Assembly (NCBI GenBank): GCA_022425845.1
Contig: JAKMEU010000036.1
Coordinates: forward strand, 1 to 6,749
Reading direction: 5' to 3'
Length of the DNA: 6,749 nt
Origin: Luminiphilus sp.
Lineage (GTDB): Bacteria; Pseudomonadota; Gammaproteobacteria; Pseudomonadales; Halieaceae
In this document: positions 1 through 5,537 of the stretch, piece by piece
How positions within the stretch are numbered: the stretch's first letter is position 1
Layout of the letters: the number at the start of each line of letters is the position of its first letter
Notes under the pieces: model-generated
The model's database searches: none
The model's input: only the letters and a program-made list of their open reading frames with translations
Told to the model about the DNA's origin: nothing
Program-made: the position numbers and the translations under genes

Positions 1-1
1 C

Positions 2-622
2 ACCGTTCGAGAAGCCCTACGTGTTCTCGAAGACATGGGTATCGTGAAACGGCAGCGCGGCCGTGGCACGCTCGTCACGTCCACGGAAGCGCAACCGGCC
101 TTTGTCCAGTCGGTGCGTAATCCGCGAGAGCTGTTTAGCTACCCCAGCAACAGCACCTTTCGAGTGCTTTCAGAGGGATATTTTGATGATAACCAGGGTG
201 TGGCCGTCCGCGTTGGTTCGGATGTCGACGAACAGTGGGCTCGTATCTCGGGGTTGAGAACCCTGGTCAACGGTGAACCCTTCTGCTGGACCGATATTTA
301 TGTGTTGCCAGAGTATGCGGCCATTGCGCAGCAGCTCGGGCGAACCGGAAGTCCGGTGTTCGAACAGATCGCTGAGACCTTTGGAGAGAGTGTGGAGCGT
401 ATCAGCCTTGAAATTTGTGCGGGCAGCCTAACCGGCAATCGGGCGGCGGCATTGGAGGTCGCGGAGGGCACGCCGTCATTGCTGTTGTACCGCCGTTATT
501 GTGGTAACGGGGGGCGGTTATTTGAGGTTTCGGTAACCGAACACCCCGCTGACAGTTTCAGCTTTGAACTGGAGTTCAACCGCGGTTGGCAGTCGGCAGA
601 GCATTGGTCCTGGAGTAAATAG
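2..622 (+). CDS. GntR-family transcriptional regulator, HutC/UTRA type (5' end missing)
   Basis: This is a ligand-responsive DNA-binding repressor whose 5' part lies outside the window. The open frame runs from base 2 with no start codon needed. The first visible residues, TVREALRVLEDMGIVKRQRG, are the recognition helix and wing of a GntR winged helix-turn-helix, followed by RGTLV. The ATG at 35 is therefore an internal Met and not the real start; roughly 40 N-terminal residues are probably missing. The rest, from about visible residue 75 to 195, fits a UTRA effector domain: a GLRTLVNGEPFCWTDIYVLP strand region, a central helix, and the late pattern LLLYRRYCGNGGRLFEVSVTEHP ending near FSFELEF. 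HutC-type regulators usually sense a pathway metabolite and repress neighbouring catabolic genes. It lies two bases before the CitE-like gene, so the two are co-transcribed. It is the obvious candidate to bind the palindromes at 1538-1555 and 5499-5516. The family is secure; the ligand is unknown. Confidence 0.93.
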   Translation, partial: TVREALRVLEDMGIVKRQRGRGTLVTSTEAQPAFVQSVRNPRELFSYPSNSTFRVLSEGYFDDNQGVAVRVGSDVDEQWARISGLRTLVNGEPFCWTDIYVLPEYAAIAQQLGRTGSPVFEQIAETFGESVERISLEICAGSLTGNRAAALEVAEGTPSLLLYRRYCGNGGRLFEVSVTEHPADSFSFELEFNRGWQSAEHWSWSK

Positions 623-624
623 GT

Positions 625-1521
625 ATGTCCCGGCGAGAACTGGCGTTGACCCGCAGCTTTTTGTTTACACCCGCGAACCACCCCCGGCGTGTGGAGAAGG
701 TTTTCCAGGTGGGTGCCGATGCCGTGATTCTCGATCTCGAGGATGCGGTCGCCCTGGCAGAAAAGGTATCGGCGCGGAAGGACGTTGTTGATGCGTTTAA
801 GTCGGCCGATCATAGAGCGCTGCACTACGTGCGCATTAATGGCAGTGATACAGAATTCTGGCGGGATGACATCAAGGCAACCGTAGGAGCCTGGCTTGAC
901 GGTATTGTTGTGCCGAAAGTGGAGGAGGGAGCCGCGCTTCTTAACGTAGAGGCGGCCGTCGCCGAAGCGGAGCTTGAAGCTGGCCTCGCCCAGGGCAGTC
1001 TCGATCTGCTGCCCATCATAGAAACTGCCCGAGGCGTTGAAGCGGCGGCTCAAATCGCGACCGCTGGATCGCGAATCCGTCGCTTCGCATTTGGTGGCGG
1101 TGATTACACCTTGGACCTGGATTACGAATGGACCCGTGATGAGGACGTATTGGGTTATGCCCGGGCGCGCCTCTCACACGCCTCCCGTCTGGGTGACCTG
1201 CAGCCCCCTGTGGATACGGTGGTCCTGCAAATCCGGGATGATGAGCGCTTTCTCGAGTCCGCGCGTCGTGGGCGCAAGTTCGGTTTTGGCGGGAAGCTTT
1301 GCATTCACCCCAGCCAGGTACCTCTTACCCACGAGGTATTTTCGCCCTCACAGGTCGAAATTGATCATGCCCGCGCGGTTGTGGCGGCGTTTGAGGCTGC
1401 TGAGGCCAGTGGATCAGCCTCCATCCAGCTGGATGGTTACTTTATTGACTACCCCATCGTGTACAAAAGCCAACGCATTCTCGCTCTGGCGTCACTATTG
1501 GAGCAGCGAGAGGTTTCGTAA
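625..1521 (+). CDS. CitE-like acyl-CoA lyase (HpcH/HpaI aldolase / citrate lyase beta family)
   Basis: 298 residues, the usual length for stand-alone CitE-like proteins. These are Mg2+-dependent TIM-barrel enzymes that cleave or form malyl-CoA-type C-C bonds (malyl-CoA, methylmalyl-CoA or citramalyl-CoA lyases), and some act as thioesterases. Visible family motifs in order: RSFLFTPAN (11-18), DAVILDLEDAV (32-42), YVRING with Arg70, VPKVE with Lys98, LLPIIETARGV (128-138) with Glu133, and FAFGGGDYTLDL with Asp160. Glu133 and Asp160 are the expected metal ligands. GKLCIHPSQV (223-232) and the closing LDGYFIDYP segment (269-277) also match the family. GGAG at 612-615 lies nine bases before the ATG, inside the end of the regulator gene. 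No citrate lyase alpha or gamma subunit gene is adjacent, so it is probably not part of a citrate lyase complex. The substrate is unassigned; a 3-hydroxy-diacid CoA thioester is the likeliest kind. Confidence 0.92.
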   Translation: MSRRELALTRSFLFTPANHPRRVEKVFQVGADAVILDLEDAVALAEKVSARKDVVDAFKSADHRALHYVRINGSDTEFWRDDIKATVGAWLDGIVVPKVEEGAALLNVEAAVAEAELEAGLAQGSLDLLPIIETARGVEAAAQIATAGSRIRRFAFGGGDYTLDLDYEWTRDEDVLGYARARLSHASRLGDLQPPVDTVVLQIRDDERFLESARRGRKFGFGGKLCIHPSQVPLTHEVFSPSQVEIDHARAVVAAFEAAEASGSASIQLDGYFIDYPIVYKSQRILALASLLEQREVS

Positions 1522-1542
1522 CCGGTTCAAGCTCCCTATAAT
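1514..1542 (+). promoter_or_regulatory. Predicted sigma70-type promoter for the PrpD-like/HpaB-like genes
   Basis: The -10 hexamer at 1537-1542 is a perfect TATAAT, placed just before the operator-like palindrome in the 45-base gap after the CitE-like gene. With a 17-base spacer the -35 position is 1514-1519 (TTTCGT), a poor match to TTGACA. The promoter may therefore be weak or need help. Transcription would start near 1549, inside the palindrome, leaving a short leader with a GAGGGG ribosome binding site at 1555-1560. The site allows the two downstream genes to be expressed separately from the regulator/lyase pair. It is inferred from sequence only. Confidence 0.6.
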
Positions 1543-1555
1543 GTACGGACATTTG
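1538..1555. promoter_or_regulatory. Operator-like palindrome, copy 1 (probable GntR/HutC-type site)
   Basis: The core AATGTACGGACATT (1541-1554) is an inverted repeat with arms AATGT/ACATT around ACGG; six of the nine base pairs across the 18-base site are symmetric. Bases 1542-1555 are identical to 5503-5516. Established knowledge: HutC-subfamily GntR proteins favour GT-N-TA-N-AC. Here the spacing is the same, with a CG centre (GT-A-CG-G-AC). The site overlaps the last bases of the -10 hexamer and covers the expected transcription start, where binding would repress. The regulator encoded at 2-622 is the natural candidate to bind it. Confidence 0.72.
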
Positions 1556-1566
1556 AGGGGCGCGCA

Positions 1567-3021
1567 GTGACAGGGACAACACCAGAGATCAGACCTTTGA
1601 GTCGGGAAATAGCCGAGTCCTGCATGGGCTTGGAGGCTTTGGCGGTGCCCGCGGCGGTGTGGTCTTACACCAAGCGCTGCGTCGCGGATGCAATCGGCAT
1701 CGGCTTTGCGTCCCATCATTACGAATTCTCCCAGCGTGCGATTGCGGGTGTCCGTGCCATGGCAAGTCCGGGGTCCGCGGTCGTTATCGGGCTCGAAGAC
1801 ACGTTTGCGCCCCGGGATGCGGCGTTACTTAACGGCACGCTGGTGCATGGCCTGGACTTTGATGACACGCACATGGGCTCTGTGGTGCACTGTTCGGCCA
1901 GCGCGGTACCGATGGCCCTGGCTATCGCCGCGGAGTCCCCTCTCTCGGGTAAATCACTGCTGCTGTCCGTGTTGATGGCGACTGAAATCGATGCCCGTCT
2001 CGGTAGTGCCGCCGGTGGCACCTTCCAGCAGCTGGGTTTTCATCCAACCGGCGTCGTCGGTATTTTTGGAGCGGCGGTTGCCGCTGTGCGGCTTCTGGGC
2101 GGTTCGGTTGATGATGCCGTCAGAGCGCAGGGTATTGCCCTGAGCATGGCGGGAGGCAGCATGGCATTTCTAGACGCCGGTGCCTGGACAAAACGCCTGC
2201 ACCCCGGCTGGGCGGCGCAATCCGCGCTCGCAGCCGCAAAGCTGGCGCTGGCGGGTTTTGAGGCGCCATCCGAGGCCTACGCCGGCCGCTATGGTTTTTT
2301 TGAGCTGTTCACCCGTGATGCCAGCCATGCCGACCGGGTTGACTGGAAGGGTGTATTTGAAGACTTCGCCATGTCATCGGTGGCGATTAAGCCCTATCCG
2401 ATTTGTCACTTTAACCACGCGTCTGTAGACGCTGCTCTCGCGCTGCGTCGTATTCATCAACTCGAAATAGATGATGTCGACTCAATCACGATTGGTCTCC
2501 ACGAGCGACAATTTGGCGTTGTGGTTGAACCTGAGGCCCGCAAAAAGGCGCCCGACAGCGAATATGAAGCCAAGTTCAGTGCCGCCTATGCCGTGGCGGC
2601 TGCGTTGGTTCGGGGTAAGTTGGGGCTCCGTGAGCTTGATGAGGACAGCCGCAGCGATCCCCGGATACTGGACCTGGCGGCTCGAATTGGTTGCGAGCAC
2701 GATGAGCGATCCCAATATCCCAGCGTTTTTTCCGGTGGAGTGCGTATACAGATGAAGGATGGCAGCTGCCATGAGCATTTCGAAACCGTCAATCGTGGCG
2801 CTGAGGGTCGTTTGTTGAGTGAGGCCGATGTGAAACAGAAATTTGTTCAGAATTGCCGACTCGTTATGTCGGCTGCAAAGACACAGGATCTCTGGGATGC
2901 CGTCATGGGGCTCGATACCGCGCATGACTGCTCCGATTTGCTGACGCAGCTACGGGGCCTGGATACCGTCCCTGGCGGCACTGGGCAGCAGACTACTGGA
3001 CTGAGGAGAGCCGCATGCTGA
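1567..3021 (+). CDS. MmgE/PrpD family protein (2-methylcitrate dehydratase-like / cis-aconitate decarboxylase-like)
   Basis: 484 residues, full length for the MmgE/PrpD family, whose known members dehydrate 2-methylcitrate, decarboxylate cis-aconitate or isomerise related polycarboxylates. It starts with GTG, preceded by GAGGGG at 1555-1560 with a six-base spacer. Visible family signatures: LVHGLDFDDTH (92-102), with the conserved His and Asp cluster; GFHPTGVVGIFGAAVAA (157-173), with His159; KRLHPGWAAQSA (209-220); KPYPICHFNHASVDAAL (275-291); and KFSAAYAVAAALVRG (336-350). The N-terminal two thirds is the helical domain and the remainder the smaller lid-like domain. The last 20 or so residues (GGTGQQTTGLRR) look like a non-conserved tail. 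It overlaps the next gene by seven bases, indicating translational coupling. The family is certain. The reaction is not: neither a methylcitrate synthase nor a methylisocitrate lyase gene of the usual propionate operon is next to it. Confidence 0.93.
   Translation: MTGTTPEIRPLSREIAESCMGLEALAVPAAVWSYTKRCVADAIGIGFASHHYEFSQRAIAGVRAMASPGSAVVIGLEDTFAPRDAALLNGTLVHGLDFDDTHMGSVVHCSASAVPMALAIAAESPLSGKSLLLSVLMATEIDARLGSAAGGTFQQLGFHPTGVVGIFGAAVAAVRLLGGSVDDAVRAQGIALSMAGGSMAFLDAGAWTKRLHPGWAAQSALAAAKLALAGFEAPSEAYAGRYGFFELFTRDASHADRVDWKGVFEDFAMSSVAIKPYPICHFNHASVDAALALRRIHQLEIDDVDSITIGLHERQFGVVVEPEARKKAPDSEYEAKFSAAYAVAAALVRGKLGLRELDEDSRSDPRILDLAARIGCEHDERSQYPSVFSGGVRIQMKDGSCHEHFETVNRGAEGRLLSEADVKQKFVQNCRLVMSAAKTQDLWDAVMGLDTAHDCSDLLTQLRGLDTVPGGTGQQTTGLRRAAC
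3003..3010 (+). promoter_or_regulatory. Ribosome binding site that decides the start of the HpaB/AbfD-like gene
   Basis: GAGGAGAG lies four bases before the ATG at 3015 (GAGGAG itself ends six bases before). That makes 3015 the best start, even though it overlaps the stop codon of the PrpD-like gene (3019-3021). Two other in-frame ATGs, at 3021 and 3042, are too far from this site. The 3042 ATG (giving MSAEEYRES) has only a weak AGGA of its own, although family N-termini often begin near that point. Confidence 0.6.
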
Positions 3022-4577
3022 TGAAATCAGGTGGCAGGATAATGAGTGCCGAGGAGTATCGCGAGAGCCTCCGAAGCTATTCCCCAACGGTGTTTGTCGA
3101 TGGCGAACGTGTGGCCAGTGTCGCCGACGATCCGAGGCTTGCTCCCGGTATCCGCGCTGTTGGTGTGACCTACGATTTTGCCCAGAAGCCTGAGTACGGT
3201 GGCGTCATGTTGGCTGACCAGGCGACCTCGGGGAAGACAGTTAACCGTATGCTCCACATCAATCGACACTCCGAGGATCTGCTGAGTAAGCTGGAAGCGG
3301 TGCGCTTGTTGTGCAGGGAGAGCGGTTGCGCGCAGCGCTACCTGACCCACGACGCATTGAATGCGATCTATCAGTCGACCTGGCGTATGGATGAAGCGAT
3401 TCAGGGTTCTGAGTATCACGGGCGTTTCCTGGATTACCTTCATGACATTCAGGACCGTGACCTCACCCTGGGCGTGGCTATGACGGATGCGAAAGGCGAG
3501 CGCAGCAGGCGCCCCCACGCTCAGCCCAACCCGGATGCTTATGTGCACATCAGCCAGCGGCGCAGTGATGGAATTGTGCTCTCTGGAACCAAGGCCATTG
3601 TTACGGGCGGGCCCTACATGCACGAACTCCTCGTCATGCCCTGCCGCACCATGGCTGAGGCGGACGCCGATTTCGCGGTGTGCTGTGCGGTGCCCCTCGA
3701 TGCCGAGGGATTGACGGTGGTCGCGCGTCCGGCCGGGCGGCCCGGCGAGTCGGCGGCCAAGTTCAGCGCCCAATACGGCCAGAGTACCGCGGTGTGTCAC
3801 TTTGCCGAGGTATTTGTGCCCTGGGACAGGGTATTCATGGCCGGTGAGTGGGAGCATACAGAGCACCTTGTGACGTCTTACGCAAACCACCATCGACACA
3901 GTTGCATTGGTGCACGGGCGGGCTTCGGCGATTTACTCATCGGTGCCGGGGCTCTGATGACCGAGGCCAATGGTCTTGATATGGAAAATGTGGCGCACCT
4001 CAGGGAGACGATGGTTGAGCTTATAAAAATCGTTGAGGGGTTTTATGCCTGCGGGGTGGCCGCCTCGGTCTATGGGGTTGAGGATCCTTGCGGGTCGTGG
4101 ATGCCCGAGCCGGTTTTTTCAAATATCGGGAAATTGCTGCTTGCGACCCAGATATATGACATGCACCGGACCGCCCACGAAGTATCCGGAGGTCTGATTG
4201 TTGCCTTGCCGGGACCGGATGAGGATCACAATCCCGACACAGCGGGAGACCTGGCCGCCGTACTGTCTGCCCGGCCCGATGTGCCCTACGAGAAACGCAT
4301 GGAGGTCTCGCGTTTCATTGAAGATCTGACCGCGTCGTCAACAGGGGGTTGGTATTCGGTGATCAGCTTGCACGGCGGTGGCTCTCCACAGGCTATGAAG
4401 CGCGAAATTTACCGCCGATATCCGGTTGAGGAACGCAAGGCTCTGGTGGAGCGGCTTCTGGACCGTGGGGTAGCTGAAACCGGCAGCACGGGCGCGCCTG
4501 AACGGCAGAAGCAGCCTGGGCAGTGTTGTGCGACCGGTTGCCAGATTCCAGAGAAGCCCTTGCCGCCCGAGGCCTGA
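3015..4577 (+). CDS. HpaB / 4-hydroxybutyryl-CoA dehydratase (AbfD) family flavoprotein with altered Fe-S ligand set
   Basis: 520 residues, close to the usual 480-520. Known members are the FADH2-using 4-hydroxyphenylacetate 3-monooxygenases and the FAD/[4Fe-4S] enzyme 4-hydroxybutyryl-CoA dehydratase. The N-terminus (EEYRESLRSYSPTVFVDGE) is shared by both. The centre looks more like AbfD: DALNAIYQST (113-122), GSEYHGRFLDYL (131-142), AMTDAKGERS (155-164), PDAYVHI (173-179), DGIVLSGTKAIVTG (185-198), HHRHSCIGARAGFGDLLIGAGAL (292-314), and SLHGGGSPQAMKR (451-463). Alignment from memory places AbfD's cluster ligands Cys99, Cys103, His292 and Cys299 at Cys105, Tyr109, His293 and Ala300, so two are lost. 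AbfD Lys300 falls on Arg301. Residues 485-520 form an extra tail with Cys504, Cys505 and Cys509. It could be a monooxygenase or an acyl-CoA isomerase/dehydratase variant. It is coupled to the PrpD-like gene by a seven-base overlap. Confidence 0.87.
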   Translation: MLMKSGGRIMSAEEYRESLRSYSPTVFVDGERVASVADDPRLAPGIRAVGVTYDFAQKPEYGGVMLADQATSGKTVNRMLHINRHSEDLLSKLEAVRLLCRESGCAQRYLTHDALNAIYQSTWRMDEAIQGSEYHGRFLDYLHDIQDRDLTLGVAMTDAKGERSRRPHAQPNPDAYVHISQRRSDGIVLSGTKAIVTGGPYMHELLVMPCRTMAEADADFAVCCAVPLDAEGLTVVARPAGRPGESAAKFSAQYGQSTAVCHFAEVFVPWDRVFMAGEWEHTEHLVTSYANHHRHSCIGARAGFGDLLIGAGALMTEANGLDMENVAHLRETMVELIKIVEGFYACGVAASVYGVEDPCGSWMPEPVFSNIGKLLLATQIYDMHRTAHEVSGGLIVALPGPDEDHNPDTAGDLAAVLSARPDVPYEKRMEVSRFIEDLTASSTGGWYSVISLHGGGSPQAMKREIYRRYPVEERKALVERLLDRGVAETGSTGAPERQKQPGQCCATGCQIPEKPLPPEA

Positions 4578-4624
4578 TTCCAGTCAGGAATGTATCCGGC
4601 ACGCAGGGCGAACGGTTTCGGCGC

Positions 4625-5470
4625 TCAGACCGGAACGGCTAATTCCTGGGGGGGAAGAATCGTGGTGCGTTTCATGAGCCGCTCATGATTTTGGTCAAAG
4701 GGATCGCGTCGGTGCATCGTACAGGCGTTATCCCATAGCAGTGCGTCCCCCGGCTGCCAGGCGTGTGAGTAGACGTACCGTGGCTGGATCGACCATTCGA
4801 AAAGGTAATCCAGCATCTCTCGACTCTCGGCGGGGTCCCAGCCGACAATCTCGGTGGTCATACCGGGACAGAGGTACAGCGCCTTGCGCCCGGTGATGGG
4901 ATGGGTACGCACGATAGGGTGCTCAATATCGGGTGATTTCTTTTTCTGTTCCTTGTTGGTGGGCACGCTGTAAGCCCGGTTGAAGGCCTCATAGGACTGG
5001 ACAGCGTGGGCACTGTGCAGTCGCGTTTTCACGGATTCGGGTAGTTCTTCGTAGGCGGCCGTCATGTCAGCGAATTCGGTGTTGCCCCCTTCGGGCGGTA
5101 AGGTGTGGGCCATGAGTAATGAGCCCACGGCAGGACGGGGCAGGTAGATCTGGTCGTAATGCCAGCCCACCTCGGTATCAGCCAAAATGCCCACTTTCTG
5201 GCCATTTTTCTGGATGTTGGACACATAGAGAATTTCAGGGTGATCGGGGGACAGGTATTCGGTGCGCACGTGAATCTCAAGGGCACCAAATACCTGGCTG
5301 AAGCTGACCAGGGTCGATTCGTCAAGGGTCTGGTTCCGAAAAAGGAGCAGTTTGTGTTCTGCCCACAGCGTTTTAATCGCCGTAATCTCTTCGGTAGACG
5401 CACTACTGGAAATCAGGAAGTCCAATACCTCTGCGCCAAATGTGGCGCCCAACGCACGTGTTTCTTTCAC
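4625..5470 (-). CDS. TauD/TfdA family Fe(II)/2-oxoglutarate-dependent dioxygenase
   Basis: 281 residues, normal for the family. Such cytoplasmic enzymes hydroxylate a substrate while splitting 2-oxoglutarate to succinate and CO2; known targets include taurine, alkylsulfates, phenoxyacetates and betaines. The iron triad is complete: His104 and Asp106 in GWHYDQIY, and distal His253 in WDNACTMHRRDPF. Arg264 and Arg268 in ERLMKRTTI sit where 2-oxoglutarate is bound. Other matches are LLLFRNQTL (41-49), PPEGGNTEFADM (125-136) and HPIVRTHPITGRKALYL (184-200), all typical. It starts with GTG at 5470, with GGGGAG on the minus strand at 5481-5476, five bases upstream. It has its own promoter with an operator copy identical in core to that before the PrpD-like gene, which links it to the facing operon. 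The substrate cannot be read from the sequence. Confidence 0.94.
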   Translation of the reverse strand: MKETRALGATFGAEVLDFLISSSASTEEITAIKTLWAEHKLLLFRNQTLDESTLVSFSQVFGALEIHVRTEYLSPDHPEILYVSNIQKNGQKVGILADTEVGWHYDQIYLPRPAVGSLLMAHTLPPEGGNTEFADMTAAYEELPESVKTRLHSAHAVQSYEAFNRAYSVPTNKEQKKKSPDIEHPIVRTHPITGRKALYLCPGMTTEIVGWDPAESREMLDYLFEWSIQPRYVYSHAWQPGDALLWDNACTMHRRDPFDQNHERLMKRTTILPPQELAVPV

Positions 5471-5498
5471 TGCTGCTCCCCAAACCTAAAGCGAGCCC

Positions 5499-5516
5499 CA
5501 ATTGTACGGACATTTG
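5499..5516. promoter_or_regulatory. Operator-like palindrome, copy 2 (probable GntR/HutC-type site)
   Basis: The 18 bases CAATTGTACGGACATTTG form an inverted repeat in which seven of nine pairs are symmetric. Bases 5503-5516 are identical to 1542-1555. It lies in the 67-base gap before the dioxygenase gene and overlaps that gene's -10 hexamer (5501-5506). The form GT-A-CG-G-AC keeps the spacing of the HutC operator GT-N-TA-N-AC. Its position predicts repression of the dioxygenase gene by the same regulator that acts at copy 1. Confidence 0.75.
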
Positions 5517-5528
5517 TTTCAGATTCAA
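5501..5528 (-). promoter_or_regulatory. Predicted sigma70-type promoter of the dioxygenase gene
   Basis: Read on the minus strand, TTGAAT at 5528-5523 (four of six to TTGACA) is followed after 16 bases by TACAAT at 5506-5501 (five of six to TATAAT). This gives a leader of roughly 25 bases to the GTG at 5470. The promoter lies entirely between the transporter stop codon (5540-5538) and the dioxygenase start, so the dioxygenase can be transcribed independently of the transporter. The operator-like palindrome covers the -10 region. Confidence 0.68.
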
Positions 5529-5537
5529 ACAAAGGCC

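Noticed and set aside
496..1053. A 185-codon minus-strand frame across the regulator/lyase junction
   Set aside because: It is antisense to two well-supported genes, shows no family motif and has no convincing ribosome binding site.
1037..1570. A 177-codon plus-strand frame overlapping the lyase gene and the promoter gap
   Set aside because: It overlaps conserved CitE motifs in another frame, is Arg/Trp/Pro-rich in the manner of an out-of-frame translation, and covers the promoter and operator gap.
625..3021. Assignment of the CitE-like and PrpD-like genes to itaconate (citramalyl-CoA) or 2-methylcitrate metabolism
   Set aside because: Family membership fits, but the CoA transferase and itaconyl-CoA hydratase of the first route, and the methylcitrate synthase and methylisocitrate lyase of the second, are absent. 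Naming the genes after these routes would overstate the evidence.
3027..3899. A 290-codon open frame on the minus strand opposite the HpaB/AbfD-like gene
   Set aside because: It lies wholly antisense to a gene with clear family motifs, has no recognisable domain, and is the kind of long shadow frame that GC-rich coding DNA produces.
3015..4577. Naming the flavoprotein hpaB (4-hydroxyphenylacetate 3-monooxygenase) or abfD
   Set aside because: No HpaC-type flavin reductase gene is adjacent, the core motifs differ from classic HpaB, and two AbfD cluster ligands seem missing, so neither symbol is justified.
4573..4624. Possible bidirectional terminator between the convergent genes (CCTGA-TTCCAG-TCAGG at 4573-4588, or ATTCC/GGAAT at 4577-4591)
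   Set aside because: The stems are only five base pairs and mutually exclusive, and no T-rich run follows on either strand. The 47-base convergent gap holds nothing else I can support.
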